A stretch of 64,000 bases of DNA from JAPOUP01 sp965201085. GTDB lineage: Bacteria > Pseudomonadota > Alphaproteobacteria > Rhodobacterales > Rhodobacteraceae. Positions 28,948-38,556 of this stretch are shown here, one piece after another (position 1 is the first letter of the stretch; each line of letters starts with the position of its first letter). The stretch lies in NCBI GenBank assembly GCA_965201085.1, contig CBDAVS010000042.1:62001-126000 (forward strand), in the 5' to 3' direction. A program made the translations under genes and the position numbers. A model generated the notes under the pieces. It was given only the letters and a program-made list of their open reading frames with translations. It was not told where the DNA came from and made no database searches.

Positions 28948-29119
28948 ACGGTATTCACCGTAGCGCATTCGCGTGCGGTTGGCCCTGTAACAATCGAGGC
29001 ATCTGTACACGGCTTCGAGCGCCTCCCGGTAGTGTTCGAGGATGGCCATGACACCGGTGACCTTTCTGGCTTTCAGGTCTGTCCTGTTCCCCTTCGGCCT
29101 GGCCTTCCTTTCCGTTTGG

Positions 29120-29959
29120 CTCAGTTCCACAATTGCAGCGTTCCGCCGTCCGGTACCGCTCCCCGCGGCGCTCCGCGGGGTCCGCTGACGCTCCCGAAGG
29201 GGGTGATATCGCCGGGAAAGGCCTGTCCGGCGGCGGGACGGGCCGGAATCCGTCACGCCCGCCGACTCCCGCGCGGACGGGAGTGCGCGCCGGTCCGCCG
29301 GCGGTCCACGGAGGTGGGGACACACACTTTTCCATTCGGTATCCCGCGCCTTTTCGCCCGCATACCTCTCTTCCCCGGCTTCCGGGGCAGGTCCCGCCGC
29401 CGGCCCCCGACGACAGGGGAAAACACCTCCCATCGGCCTCCACGACGCCGGCCGGTCCGTGGCACCATGCGAACGCCGTCTTCGGGTCGGTCCCCGTACC
29501 GGCGGCGGTCTTCCGGAGGACGGGGCCGCCGGACATCGGCCCGACACACCGCCTGCGGGTCGCGCCGTTCCTGCGGGAACGGCGCCGGACCGTTCCTGTC
29601 CCTGCCGGGAAGGTGCGCCCGCGGCTCCGGCACGCGAACCCGCGCGCCGACCGCGACGGTCCGCGGCCAACGACCTCCGCATGGCGGCGCCGCCGGCGGG
29701 TGGAAGGGGCCGGAGCCCCGCATGGCCCGGAATCCGGGGGGCCGGCCGGCGGGACCCGCCGGGCCCTGGCCGTGTCGGACCGGGAAAGCGGGGCGGGCGG
29801 CCGTTGGATGACGTCCATGGTGAACCCATGGGCGGCGTAGGAGGAACATACGGGCCTCGCCCTGAAAACGGTTCCTGGTATCCATCGCGTTATTACAGCG
29901 GGTTGCGGCGGCCAGGCCGAATCGGTGACGAAATTCGCTGCAATTGTGGAACTGAGCCA
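29120..29959 (-). mobile_element. IS1595-family element, decayed, with perfect terminal repeats
   Basis: 840 bp bounded by 23-bp perfect inverted repeats beginning GGCTCAGTTCCACAATTGC. Minus-strand transposase traces are an N-terminal MDVIQRPPAPLSRSD, a zinc-ribbon-like CRSRGRTFPAGTGTV segment, DPKTAFAWCHGPAG with GVVEADGR (the first catalytic Asp of the family context GIVEADET) and RRRDLPRKPGKRGMRAKRRG. They occupy three frames. It truncates the ISKra4 remnant to its left. Confidence 0.75.
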
Positions 29960-30259
29960 ATATAAATGGAAAAGGCGTTCGTCCTCGCCTTCGCGGACCG
30001 CCGGAAAGGGCCGTTCCCGGAGCCCACCTGCCTCGGGCGCCTGTCGGTTGGCGACCTAGAAAGGCCCTTCGTCGCGCCGGCGCGAAGGCCCTGCCCGCCA
30101 TGGAGATGGCCCTCGCCCGGCGTGGCGGATTCCGGCCTGTCCCGCCGCTGGACCGGCTTTTCCTGTCGATATCACTCCCTTCGGGAGCGTCAGCGGACCC
30201 CACGGAGCGCTGCGGGAGCGGGACCGGACGGCGAAACGCTGCGATTGTGAAACCGAGCC
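29960..30259 (+). mobile_element. Partial second IS1595-type copy, opposite orientation
   Basis: The end at 30238-30259 is a third copy of the IS1595 terminal repeat (GGCTCGGTTTCACAATCGC on the minus strand). The sequence inward from it mirrors the 29120 end of the complete element. It retains only the 3' half of a transposase, starting at EKAFVLAFADRRKG. A CTCCCTTCGGGAG hairpin near 30175-30190 belongs to it. Confidence 0.6.
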
Positions 30260-30313
30260 TTACTGAAGGGGGATGAGTGTTGCTGGCTTGAATATTTTAT
30301 CGCCCGCAGGCAC

Positions 30314-30359
30314 TTGACAGGGGGTAAAGAGATCAAGTAACTAAATAGTGCGTTACTTG
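30314..30359 (+). promoter_or_regulatory. Promoter and palindromic operator of the sugar ABC operon
   Basis: TTGACA at 30314-30319 and TAACTA at 30338-30343 (18-base spacing) form the best promoter in the window. Overlapping the -10 is a perfect 8-bp inverted repeat, CAAGTAAC (30334-30341) and GTTACTTG (30352-30359), with a 10-base spacer. This fits a repressor operator for the operon beginning at 30455. The regulator gene is not in the window. Confidence 0.6.
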
Positions 30360-30454
30360 TTCTATCACGGCGGGTGCGCGGTCCTCGGAGGTGTGAGTCT
30401 GGAGGGCCGGTTTAACCGACGTCTCCACAGGGGCGGCGAACATGGAGGAGCCCA

Positions 30455-31564
30455 ATGGCATTCATCAAGAAATTTATCGAGGCGGAGACGGTGTCGCGCC
30501 GGAACCTGCTGCTTGCAGGCGCTTACGGCGTCTCCGGCGCGGCGGCGCTGCGGATTCTCGGCCCGTCGCCGGCTATGGCGGCGACCTACGCCGACCCGAC
30601 GGTCGCTTGGAGCTACCGCAACCGGACCAACCCTTACTGGAACGAGATCGTCTCGGGCGGCGAGGCTTTCGTGGAGAGCCTTGGGCGGCCGAAGGACTTC
30701 CTGACCCACCTGATCAACGAGGGCTCGTCGGAGAAATCGCTGGCGGACGTGAAGGCGCTGCTGGCGAAGACGAGCGGAGAGCTGGCACTGGCCATTGACA
30801 CGAACGACGCCCCGAACGCGCGCCCGGTCGTGGAGGCGGTCGCGGAAGCGGGTGGTTACGTCTCGACGATCTGGAACAAGACCGATGACCTGCATCCGTG
30901 GGACTTCGGGGACAGCTACGTTTCGCACATGACCTGGTCGGACGAGGGCCCGGCGGAGCAGACGGCGCGGATTCTGCTTGAAGCCATGGGTGGAAAAGGT
31001 GGCGTTGTGCATCTAGGTGGCATCGCGTCGAACAACCCAGCGATCGAGCGCCTGAACGGGCTCAAAAACGCGCTCGCGGACTACCCGGACGTGGAACTGC
31101 TCGACGCGCAGCCCGCGGACTGGGACACGCAGAAGGCGAACCAGATCATGTCTTCGTTCATCACCCGCTACGGAGACGAGATCACCGGAGTGCACTGCGC
31201 GAACGACACAATTGGATACGGAGTCCTTGAAGCGCTGCGGGCCGAGGGGATGGATGTGCCGATCGTTACCTACGACGGCAACCCGCAGGCAGTGGACCTA
31301 GTGCGTGAAGGGCGTATCCTTGCGACGGTGTTCACCAACCCGCACTGGGGCGGAGGAATCACGGCGGCGCTGGCTTACCACGCGGCGACCGGCACGTTCA
31401 GGCCGTCGGAGGAGCCGCCGGAACACCGCGAGTTCTACGGCCCGACGATCATGGTAAGGCCAGAGGACGCAGCGGAGTTCAAGGCGAACTACCTCGACAA
31501 CGTGCCGACCTACGACTGGAACGACTTCTGGGGCCCGGCCAACGGGCAGATCCAGTACGGCTGA
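30455..31564 (+). CDS. Sugar ABC transporter substrate-binding protein (Tat-type signal)
   Basis: Periplasmic binding protein of the Peripl_BP_4 (ribose/galactose-like) family, 369 aa. The N-terminus AETVSRRNLLLAGAYG followed by a hydrophobic run and AMA resembles a Tat signal, unusual but known for this subfamily. The mature start is ATYADPTVAWSYRNRTNPYW. GGAGGAG lies before the ATG. First gene of a four-gene transporter operon ending in a dehydrogenase. The ligand is unknown; a pentose, polyol or similar compound is likely given the dehydrogenase. Confidence 0.9.
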   Translation: MAFIKKFIEAETVSRRNLLLAGAYGVSGAAALRILGPSPAMAATYADPTVAWSYRNRTNPYWNEIVSGGEAFVESLGRPKDFLTHLINEGSSEKSLADVKALLAKTSGELALAIDTNDAPNARPVVEAVAEAGGYVSTIWNKTDDLHPWDFGDSYVSHMTWSDEGPAEQTARILLEAMGGKGGVVHLGGIASNNPAIERLNGLKNALADYPDVELLDAQPADWDTQKANQIMSSFITRYGDEITGVHCANDTIGYGVLEALRAEGMDVPIVTYDGNPQAVDLVREGRILATVFTNPHWGGGITAALAYHAATGTFRPSEEPPEHREFYGPTIMVRPEDAAEFKANYLDNVPTYDWNDFWGPANGQIQYG

Positions 31565-31660
31565 GCGAACCGCCGGCGCGGCCCTTGGCCGGGCCGCGCT
31601 CCAGACCTGATTCGGGCCAGTGCGGCACAGGCCACACACCCGGTATTCGGGAGGGGATGC

Positions 31661-32704
31661 ATGGCGAACGTGACGGCGCATGGGATAGGTGCATCCTGGT
31701 ACCTGACCCGCGAACGCATCTTTAAATGGGCACCGCTTATGGTGCTCATGTTTTTGATGCTGATCTTTCCGATCTTCGAATGGCTGGAGGATTTGCGCGA
31801 GGGCAAGGACCACATCTATCTGCTGGACTCGCGCTTTTTCTCGATTCGCAACGCCGCGCGAATCGCTGTCGCCGCCGCCCCGGCGCTCATGGTCGCGATC
31901 GGGGTGACCTTCATAATCATCATGGGCTCGATCGACCTGTCGATGGAGGGAACGGTTTCCGTCAGCGCCGTCGTCTTCGCCTTCACCTTCATCGCACTGG
32001 GCGGGACGCTGGCGAGCTGGGCCTGGCTGGCCATTCCTCTGGCGCTGCTTGTCGGGGCGGCCATGGGCTTCATCAACGGGCTTATCCATGTCCGCCTGAA
32101 GATCCCTTCTTTCATGGCGTCACTTGCCATGGGATTTGTCGGAACCGGCTTCGCGCTGCTCCTCACAGACGGCGACCGAATCCGGGTCGAGGACGAGCTC
32201 TTCCGTTCACTGCTGACAGTTCGCTGGCTTAATTTTCCGATCATGTGCTATGCGGCGCTCGCCGCGCTGCTTGTCGCCTGGTTCCTTCAGTCGCGCACGA
32301 CGCTTGCCCGAAACTTCTACGCCATCGGGGGTGGTGAGGAACTGGCGGAAGCGAGCGGACTCAATGTCGCGAGGGTGCGGATCCTCGGCTTCACGCTCGC
32401 CGGCGTCTTCTTCGCGCTTGGCGCTCTGATGGCCGTAGGCCGGATCGGAATCGCCGAAACCGTCACGGGCAAGGACTTCATGTTCATCTCGATCACCGCT
32501 GTTGTCGTCGGCGGCACGGCCCTATGGGGCGGGATCGGAGGCGTCTGGAACACTCTGGTGGGCGTGCTCATCGTGAACGTCATCAACAACGGCATGGTTG
32601 TGATCGGCCTGCCGAACTTTGCGCAGGACGGCGTTCTCGGCGTCCTCGTCATCATAGCGGTGGTGCTGTCCACGAACCGCAGAACGATCAGCTTCGTGAA
32701 ATAG
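31661..32704 (+). CDS. Sugar ABC transporter permease (first)
   Basis: 347 aa, RbsC/XylH-like permease with about nine hydrophobic segments. Family landmarks are IIIMGSIDLSMEGTVS, FINGLIHVRLKIPSFMAS and AIGGGEELAEASGLNV. GGGAGGGG lies close to the ATG. It precedes the ATPase by about ten bases and would form a heterodimer with the permease at 34228. Confidence 0.92.
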   Translation: MANVTAHGIGASWYLTRERIFKWAPLMVLMFLMLIFPIFEWLEDLREGKDHIYLLDSRFFSIRNAARIAVAAAPALMVAIGVTFIIIMGSIDLSMEGTVSVSAVVFAFTFIALGGTLASWAWLAIPLALLVGAAMGFINGLIHVRLKIPSFMASLAMGFVGTGFALLLTDGDRIRVEDELFRSLLTVRWLNFPIMCYAALAALLVAWFLQSRTTLARNFYAIGGGEELAEASGLNVARVRILGFTLAGVFFALGALMAVGRIGIAETVTGKDFMFISITAVVVGGTALWGGIGGVWNTLVGVLIVNVINNGMVVIGLPNFAQDGVLGVLVIIAVVLSTNRRTISFVK

Positions 32705-32714
32705 GGGCGGAGCG

Positions 32715-34220
32715 ATGTACGAACTGAAGCGGGTCGATAAGCGTTTTCCCGGCATCCATGCGCTTAAGGCGGTCGATTTCACGGTCAACCGCGGCGAGAT
32801 TGTTGGCCTCGTCGGCGAAAACGGCGCCGGCAAATCGACGCTGATGAAAGTGATCTACGGCGCTTATCAGCCGGATGACGGCAACATCATCATCGATGGC
32901 CGGACTGTGTGTTTCCAGAACCCCCGCGGGGCTATGGAGCATGGAATCGGCATGGTGTTCCAGGAACAGTCGCTGATCACGAACCTGACGGTGATGGAGA
33001 ATGTCTTCCTCGGCTATGAAAGCCAGTTCGTGACATACGGAGTCATCGACTGGAAGGCGATGGCATCCGCCGTGCGCGCGCAGCTTGCCAAGGTCGAACT
33101 CGACATCGATCCCGCGACGGTTACCTCCACTCTCTCGTTCGCGCAGCGCCAGCTTGTCGAGCTTGCCAAGGTGCTGACGCTGGAGGAACGGGTCGACGGG
33201 GACCTGGTGATCCTTCTCGACGAGCCGACCTCGGTTCTGGCCAGGGAAGAGGTGGAACTCCTGTTCCGTATCGTGCGCGATCTGACCAAGCGCGCCTCCT
33301 TCATCTTCGTGTCGCACCGGATGGAAGAGGTTCTGGAGCTTTCGGACCGCATCTATGTCATGAAGGACGGCGAAGTAGTGGATGTTGTGGCACGCGACAC
33401 CGCCGACAGGGATGCCATCCAGCACAAGATGGTCGGACGCGACGTTGACAGGGAATATTACCGCGAGCAGAAACAGAGGCCCTACGACACAGACAGGGTG
33501 CTTGCCAGCTTCGAGAAGGTCAGTCTGGCCGGCCGCTTCAGGGAAATCTCATTCGAACTGCATCCGGGCGAGGTGCTCTGTCTTGTCGGTACCGTAGGGG
33601 CGGGGCGTGAAGCGATACTGCGTACGCTCTACGGCCTCGATTCTCCGACCTCCGGCGCCGTCACCGTCAAAGGCGAACCGGTCACCCGCTTCAGTGCCCG
33701 CGGCGGCGTCCAGCGTGGCATCGGCTATGTGCCGCGTGAACGCAAGATTGAAGGGATCGTGAACGGCATGAACGTCTACGAAAACATGACGCTCAGCCAG
33801 CTGAAGAGCTATGCGGCGGGGGGGATCCTGAGGATCGGAAAAGAACGCGAGCTGGCGAAACGCTGGATCGAGCGTCTTGGCATCAAGACACCCTCCGAGA
33901 ACAAGGATTGCGGGGGACTTTCCGGTGGCAACCAGCAGAAGGTTGTGCTTGCCAAGTGGCGCTCGGGCGGTTCGGACATCATGCTACTCGATCACCCCAC
34001 ACGCGGCCTCGACATTGGCGCCAAGGAAGACGTTTACGAGATGATCAGGGAGATGTCGGGTGCGGAGGTAGGCATCCTGCTGGTCGCCGATACGCTGGAA
34101 GAGGCGATCGGCCTTTCCCATACGATCATCGTCCTGAAGGACGGTGAGTTCCGGAAACGGTTCGATGGAAAGCCCGGCGCAAAGCCCTCGCTCTATGACC
34201 TCGTGCATCACATGATCTGA
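32715..34220 (+). CDS. Sugar ABC transporter ATPase, two-domain (RbsA/MglA-like)
   Basis: 501 aa with two nucleotide-binding halves. The first has Walker A GENGAGKST and Walker B VILLDEPTSVL. The second has a degenerate Walker A (GTVGAGREA), signature LSGGNQQKV and Walker B-like LLDHPTRGLDIGA, where the usual catalytic glutamate is histidine. Such asymmetry is normal for this family, so the first site probably drives hydrolysis. It lies between the two permease genes. Confidence 0.93.
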   Translation: MYELKRVDKRFPGIHALKAVDFTVNRGEIVGLVGENGAGKSTLMKVIYGAYQPDDGNIIIDGRTVCFQNPRGAMEHGIGMVFQEQSLITNLTVMENVFLGYESQFVTYGVIDWKAMASAVRAQLAKVELDIDPATVTSTLSFAQRQLVELAKVLTLEERVDGDLVILLDEPTSVLAREEVELLFRIVRDLTKRASFIFVSHRMEEVLELSDRIYVMKDGEVVDVVARDTADRDAIQHKMVGRDVDREYYREQKQRPYDTDRVLASFEKVSLAGRFREISFELHPGEVLCLVGTVGAGREAILRTLYGLDSPTSGAVTVKGEPVTRFSARGGVQRGIGYVPRERKIEGIVNGMNVYENMTLSQLKSYAAGGILRIGKERELAKRWIERLGIKTPSENKDCGGLSGGNQQKVVLAKWRSGGSDIMLLDHPTRGLDIGAKEDVYEMIREMSGAEVGILLVADTLEEAIGLSHTIIVLKDGEFRKRFDGKPGAKPSLYDLVHHMI

Positions 34221-34227
34221 GCAGAAA

Positions 34228-35172
34228 ATGGAAAAAGAACGCCTCAAACCGCATTTTCCATGGATCACCCTCCTAGTGCTGGCGATGCTTGTCGGCGTCG
34301 CTAATCCGAGTTTCTTCGACCTAGGCAGCCTGATCCTGCTGATGGCAGATATCGTCCCGTTGTTCATCATGGCGCTGGGCATGACATTCGCAATCTATAT
34401 CGGCGGCATCGACCTTTCGGTGCAGCAGATCGCCAATATGGTGACCGTCATCGCGACCGTCTATCTGGCGCAGTTCGGGATAGGCGTCGCGCTGGTCGCG
34501 CTTATCGCGGGCGGCATTTTCGGGATGATCTCGGGTTACGTCACCACCCGGCTCTACGTGCCGTCCTTCGTTTCAACTCTCGCGATGGGTTTTATCGCGC
34601 TGTCCGTGGCCAAATGGCTCTCTGGCCAGCGAGCGCTGTATATGGACGCAACGCTGCGCGACGAGAGCTTCAGCTGGATGTTCGGCAATACCGCAGGCAT
34701 GCCGCATGAGCTTGCGACCGCATTGGTTTTGCTGGCCATCGCTTGGTTCCTGCAGACGCGGACCACCTTCGGGCGGACGCTGAAAGCCGTCGGATCAGGC
34801 GAGCTCGCCGCTGTCGCTTCGGGCGTCAATGTCGATCTGGTGAAGATCATAGCCTTTGGAATCTCGGGCGTTTTCGCGGCGGTCGCGGGGCTGATCTTTT
34901 CGGTCAAGCTGTCCGGCGGCGACGCACAGCTTGCCAACGGTTTCCTGCTGCTGGCCATCGTTGCGGTACTCGTTGGCGGAACGCCGCTGACAGGGGGGGT
35001 CGGCGGTGTGCTCAACACCGCGGTCGGCACGCTTATCGTGATGGTGATCCGGGCCGCGATGGTCTATCTTGAGGTAGATGCGACCCAGCAGCAGATGATC
35101 TTCGGCCTTGTGCTGATTGTCGCTATCGCCCTGACAATAGACCGCTCGAAACTCCGGGGTGTCGTCAAATGA
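34228..35172 (+). CDS. Sugar ABC transporter permease (second)
   Basis: 314 aa, RbsC-like, shorter than its partner. Marks are LGMTFAIYIGGIDLSVQQIA, GYVTTRLYVPSFVSTLAMG and AVGSGELAAVASGVNV. Its stop overlaps the ATG of the downstream dehydrogenase remnant by four bases, so that gene was part of the operon before it was broken. Confidence 0.92.
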   Translation: MEKERLKPHFPWITLLVLAMLVGVANPSFFDLGSLILLMADIVPLFIMALGMTFAIYIGGIDLSVQQIANMVTVIATVYLAQFGIGVALVALIAGGIFGMISGYVTTRLYVPSFVSTLAMGFIALSVAKWLSGQRALYMDATLRDESFSWMFGNTAGMPHELATALVLLAIAWFLQTRTTFGRTLKAVGSGELAAVASGVNVDLVKIIAFGISGVFAAVAGLIFSVKLSGGDAQLANGFLLLAIVAVLVGGTPLTGGVGGVLNTAVGTLIVMVIRAAMVYLEVDATQQQMIFGLVLIVAIALTIDRSKLRGVVK

Positions 35173-36533
35173 GCGAGATGCGGGCGGCGGTTCTGATCGG
35201 GCCGATTCGAGATCAGGTCGGCTCCGCGCCCTGAACCCGGTCGCGACGAAGCGCTGATCCGCATCGCGCGCACCGGCATCTGCGGGACTGACATGCATAT
35301 CTTTCATGGCAACTATGCCGCGGACCGGCTGCCGATGATTCCCGGGCATGAGTTCGCCGGCCATATCGCAGCGATGGAAGAGAGGGCAGCCGACCTGTCC
35401 GAAGGCCAGCCTGTGGTTGTGGACATGAACATTGGGTGCGTCCGCTGTTACAGGTGCCGCCGAAACGAGATCCTGAACTGTCCGGAGATGCGGCAGATGG
35501 GGGTCACGGTGGACGGGGCTTTTGCCTAAGAGTTTGTTCCATAAGTTGAGTGGTGCCGCGGAATGTGGCATTCCGGTTGGTGAACGCACCCAGATACGGA
35601 GAGAGCCATGCCCTGGAACAGGACCACCCAACAGCTCCATAAGCGCCCGGACGACCACGGTCAAAACGACCTGACCGACGCCGAATGGACCGTCATCGGG
35701 CCGATGCCGCCGAAGCGGGGAAGGATGGGACGGCCGCGCGGGGTCGACCTTCGGTCGGTGTTCGACGCGGGCCGGTATATCCTGTCCACGGGATGCCGGT
35801 GGCGCGTCACCCTCTGGATATCCACCGTTTTCCACCGACCGGAACCATTTTCACGCATGGCGGCGGAGCGGGCTCCCGGAGCGTACCGCGCATCGTCTCC
35901 GGGACCTCGCGCGGCGGTGTCCGGGGCGCTCCGCGGAGCCGGCCGCCGCCCCGGTCGACAGCCGGTCGGTGAGGACCACGGAGAGCGGCGGCCCCGCGGC
36001 CACCACGCCGGCAGGAAGGTGAAGGGGAGGAAAAGGCACCTGATCGTGGACGCCGGCGGCACGCCGGTCGTCATGACGGTTCACACCGCCGACATCCAGG
36101 ACCGGGTTCGCTTTGGACCTAAGCGCCGAGAGGCTTGCCGTGGCGAAGGAAGGCGGCGCCTATATCTCCGTTGCGCTGTCGGTGCTAAGGGATGCTGTCA
36201 TGACTGCGACGCAGGGACGGGGAGCCGATATCGTGATCGAGAGCGTCGGCAGCCCGGCGCTCTATGCCGGCGCAAAGGAACTGATGCGAATGGGCGGGCA
36301 TCTTGCGGCTTTCGGTCTGACTTGGCGCAGGCGAGACCCTGGCGCTGAATATCCTCCAGACCGTCCTTGAGGAGAAATGGGTCAAGGGTTCGGTCGCGGG
36401 CATGGGGCAGGACATGCACGAAGCCCTGACGCTTATGTCCTATGGGTGGATCGATACCGGGCCTTTCACAGGCGTCGGTTACCGGCTTGAGGACATCCAG
36501 CAGGCTTTCGACACTTTTCCCGGGCGGATGTAG
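35169..36533 (+). pseudogene. Zinc-dependent medium-chain dehydrogenase, interrupted by an IS5-type fragment
   Basis: A sorbitol/threonine-dehydrogenase-like gene. The start MSEMRAAVLIGPIRDQVG runs into a frameshift near 35230; the next frame carries RIARTGICGTDMHIFHGNY and IPGHEFAGHI, the zinc and proton-relay region, plus the structural-zinc cysteines GCVRCYRCRR...NC. It stops at the IS insertion (35530). After the IS, DLSAERLAVAKEGGA and IVIESVGSPALYAGAKE (part of the NAD-binding fold) resume, shift frame again near 36325, and end at 36533. The central portion is missing. It probably oxidised the sugar or polyol imported by the operon. Confidence 0.88.
35530..36106 (+). mobile_element. IS5-family (IS1031-like) element, 3'-truncated
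   Basis: Begins GAGTTTGTTCCATAAGTTG directly after TAA, a TNA-type target, and contains the transposase start at 35608 (MPWNRTTQQLHKRPDDHGQN) through VMTVHTADIQDR. Compared with the copy at 49834 it has a two-base loss near 35805 and lacks the last third, deleted together with the middle of the dehydrogenase gene. It retains a functional codon where the other copy has a stop (VKGRKRHLIVD). Confidence 0.82.
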
Positions 36534-36558
36534 GATTTCAAAACCCAGATTGTAATTT

Positions 36559-38556
36559 TGTATCCGCCAGAAAACCGCTAGGCTACGGTTTTTTAGCGGT
36601 AAATGACGGAATCCTCCTTACGAAAAATCACCGGATATGGCAGTCAGGGGGGCGATTTCATCATAATATGCCGCGGAATCCGGCAATCCTCCCCTTCAGG
36701 AGGCCCCCATGCGCAGGGTCCACGAACTCCAGCGGAGGCCCGGCGCCCCCGGCATCCCGAAGATCAGGCTGGACGTGAAATCGAGGGACGACATCCCGGC
36801 GATCCCGATCGGCCTCCAGGACCCCTGCAGCGACGAAGGGACCCGAAAGCGGCTGTCCGGGCTTCCGGGTCGGCTGGTGCCGCCCGGAAAGGGCCGCCGG
36901 GTCGGCGGGCCGGGGATGGAACCGTGGACCATCCCGGTGCTGGGGGTCGTGAAGCAGGGTCCCGGGTGCGGTTCCGACCGGCTTCGGAAACCGGCGAACC
37001 AGCACATCCCGATCCGGCGAAGGCCGAAGGCCGGGCCACGGATCATGGGACGGGGACGGATACGGATACCAGCGTCTGGTTGACAGCGTGTCGCTCCCCT
37101 CGCCGGAGCTTCCCGCCGGGGTCGGAAGGATGGTCGTGGAGAGGGGCCACAGGGTGGCGGCGGAAAAGCCTGGCGCCGCGTCGCGCGGCCGCCGTGATTC
37201 CTTCGTGGCCGGGACCGACGTCCATCATCCGACCGACCGCAGCCTGCCGATGGACGCGGCGCGGTGCATGGTCCGGGACGTGTCCCGGGCCTGCGGGGGG
37301 CCTGGGGCCGCCCGGCTGGCGGCGGAAGGAATACCTTTGCGGAAAGCTCCGGGTGGCCACGTCACGGCTCGCCAACCCGCGCCCGGGGGACGTGGAGGTG
37401 CCGCTCCGGCTGGCGCTGAAGCTGGCGGACAGGGCGGAGGCCAGCCGCGCGGAGATCGACGGCAGGTTGGGTATCCCGGGCCCATCGGACAGTATCCGGG
37501 GCTTCATCGGCCATGTCAGGCACCGGGCGGACCTGACCGGACGGCGGATCCTGAAGGGAGGGACGATCCCGCACCGCACACGCGCTGGATATCGAAGGGA
37601 AAGGCCGGGGTCCCGGTGGAGCCCGGCGTCCCCGTCCGCGTCCCTGAGGACCGTCACGGATTCCTCCCGCACCGTTCCGTCATGTGGGAGGGGAGCGACG
37701 TGGACGTGGCGGTCCCCATGGGCGGGGAGGCGCGGGCGCGGTTCCCCGACCTGTCGGTGGTGAGCTTCGACAGGGGTCCGCACAGCCCCCCCCCCGGACC
37801 GGCTGGAGCCTGCCGGGATGCTGGAGCCGACGCGATGCCCCGCAGGGGCAGGCTGTCGAAGGCGGACCGCGTCCGGGAAAGCGGGGAGGCGTTCCGCGGG
37901 GCGCGGCGCGCCCACGCCGCCGGCGGGTCGGCCATCAGCAACCTGGAGCACCGTGGCCTCGACCGGGTGCGGAGCCACGGAAAGGAGGGTTTCGCCGGCG
38001 CCGTGGCGCTGGCGGTGCCGGCCGCGAACGTCCACCGCCCCGGCCTGATGCCGCCGGCGAGGGAGCGCCCCGTGCTCCCCGCCGTGACCGACCTCACCGT
38101 CCCCGCGTCGGGAGGGGCGGGGCCCGTGGGGAGCGCACCGCCCGCCCCGGCGTCCGGGTGGCGGAGGTCACCGTCATCCCGCCCGGACGGGCGACGGTCG
38201 CGGAGCCCCTTTCCGTCCCCGCCGACCCGGCCATCGGGACTGGGCCCCCGGAGGACGGCGGCGAACCCCCGCACCGGCCGCTCCCGACCACGGAGCGCCC
38301 TGCGGAGGGGGAGGCCGACGCCGTGTTCGCCGCCACCGGGGCCTTCCCGGAGGAGGGCATCGACCCGCTCCACACCATGCCGGAACCGCGGGGCCACCGG
38401 GACGTGGTGAGGCTGCCGGACGGTCAGGCGTCCGGCATACGGACATCCGTCATCGACCCGGGGCGCCCCGAGGGGCCCGGCCACGGCCCCGTGAAGCCGG
38501 AATCCGCCGGGTTCGACCCGATCCCCGGAAAAACACGGGGTTTTCTGGCAGACACT
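36559..38556 (+). mobile_element. ISNCY-type element, copy C, with an extra internal segment
   Basis: Plus-strand copy from a degraded left repeat (TGTATCCGCCAG) to an intact GGCAGACACT. N-terminal transposase blocks are LDVKSRDDIPAIPIGLQ, GGPGMEPWTIPVLG and DSFVAGTDVHHPTD in shifting frames. Where copies A and E pass directly from the C-terminal coding end to a roughly 200-base tail, copy C carries an unrelated stretch at about 38085-38470. Several frameshifts and a run of eight C at about 37785 make it inactive. Confidence 0.82.

Larger units (their letters stand above)
26111..29119 (-). pseudogene. ISKra4-type transposase C-terminal remnant split by ISNCY copy B
   Basis: Two pieces of one minus-strand transposase: 28948-29119 (EHYREALEAVYRCLDCYRAN then RTRMRYGEYR) and 26111-26310 (GMRIGSRVIESACGQVVVRL, then KRASRHWSTAGAIAV). 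Together they match the ISKra4 C-terminus, whose typical form is MRYaefRaqGlpIGSGVVESACK. ISNCY copy B inserted between them and duplicated the five bases ACGGT. The N-terminal part was lost where the IS1595 element at 29120 begins. Confidence 0.7.

Noticed and set aside
29032..29840. Two long plus-strand frames in the IS1595 region
   Set aside because: Stop-poor GC-rich shadow frames; transposase motifs are on the minus strand.
36603..37763. Long open frame of 386 codons on the plus strand
   Set aside because: It is a wrong-frame reading of ISNCY copy C; the family motifs lie in the other frames. High GC content removes stop codons and creates long false frames.
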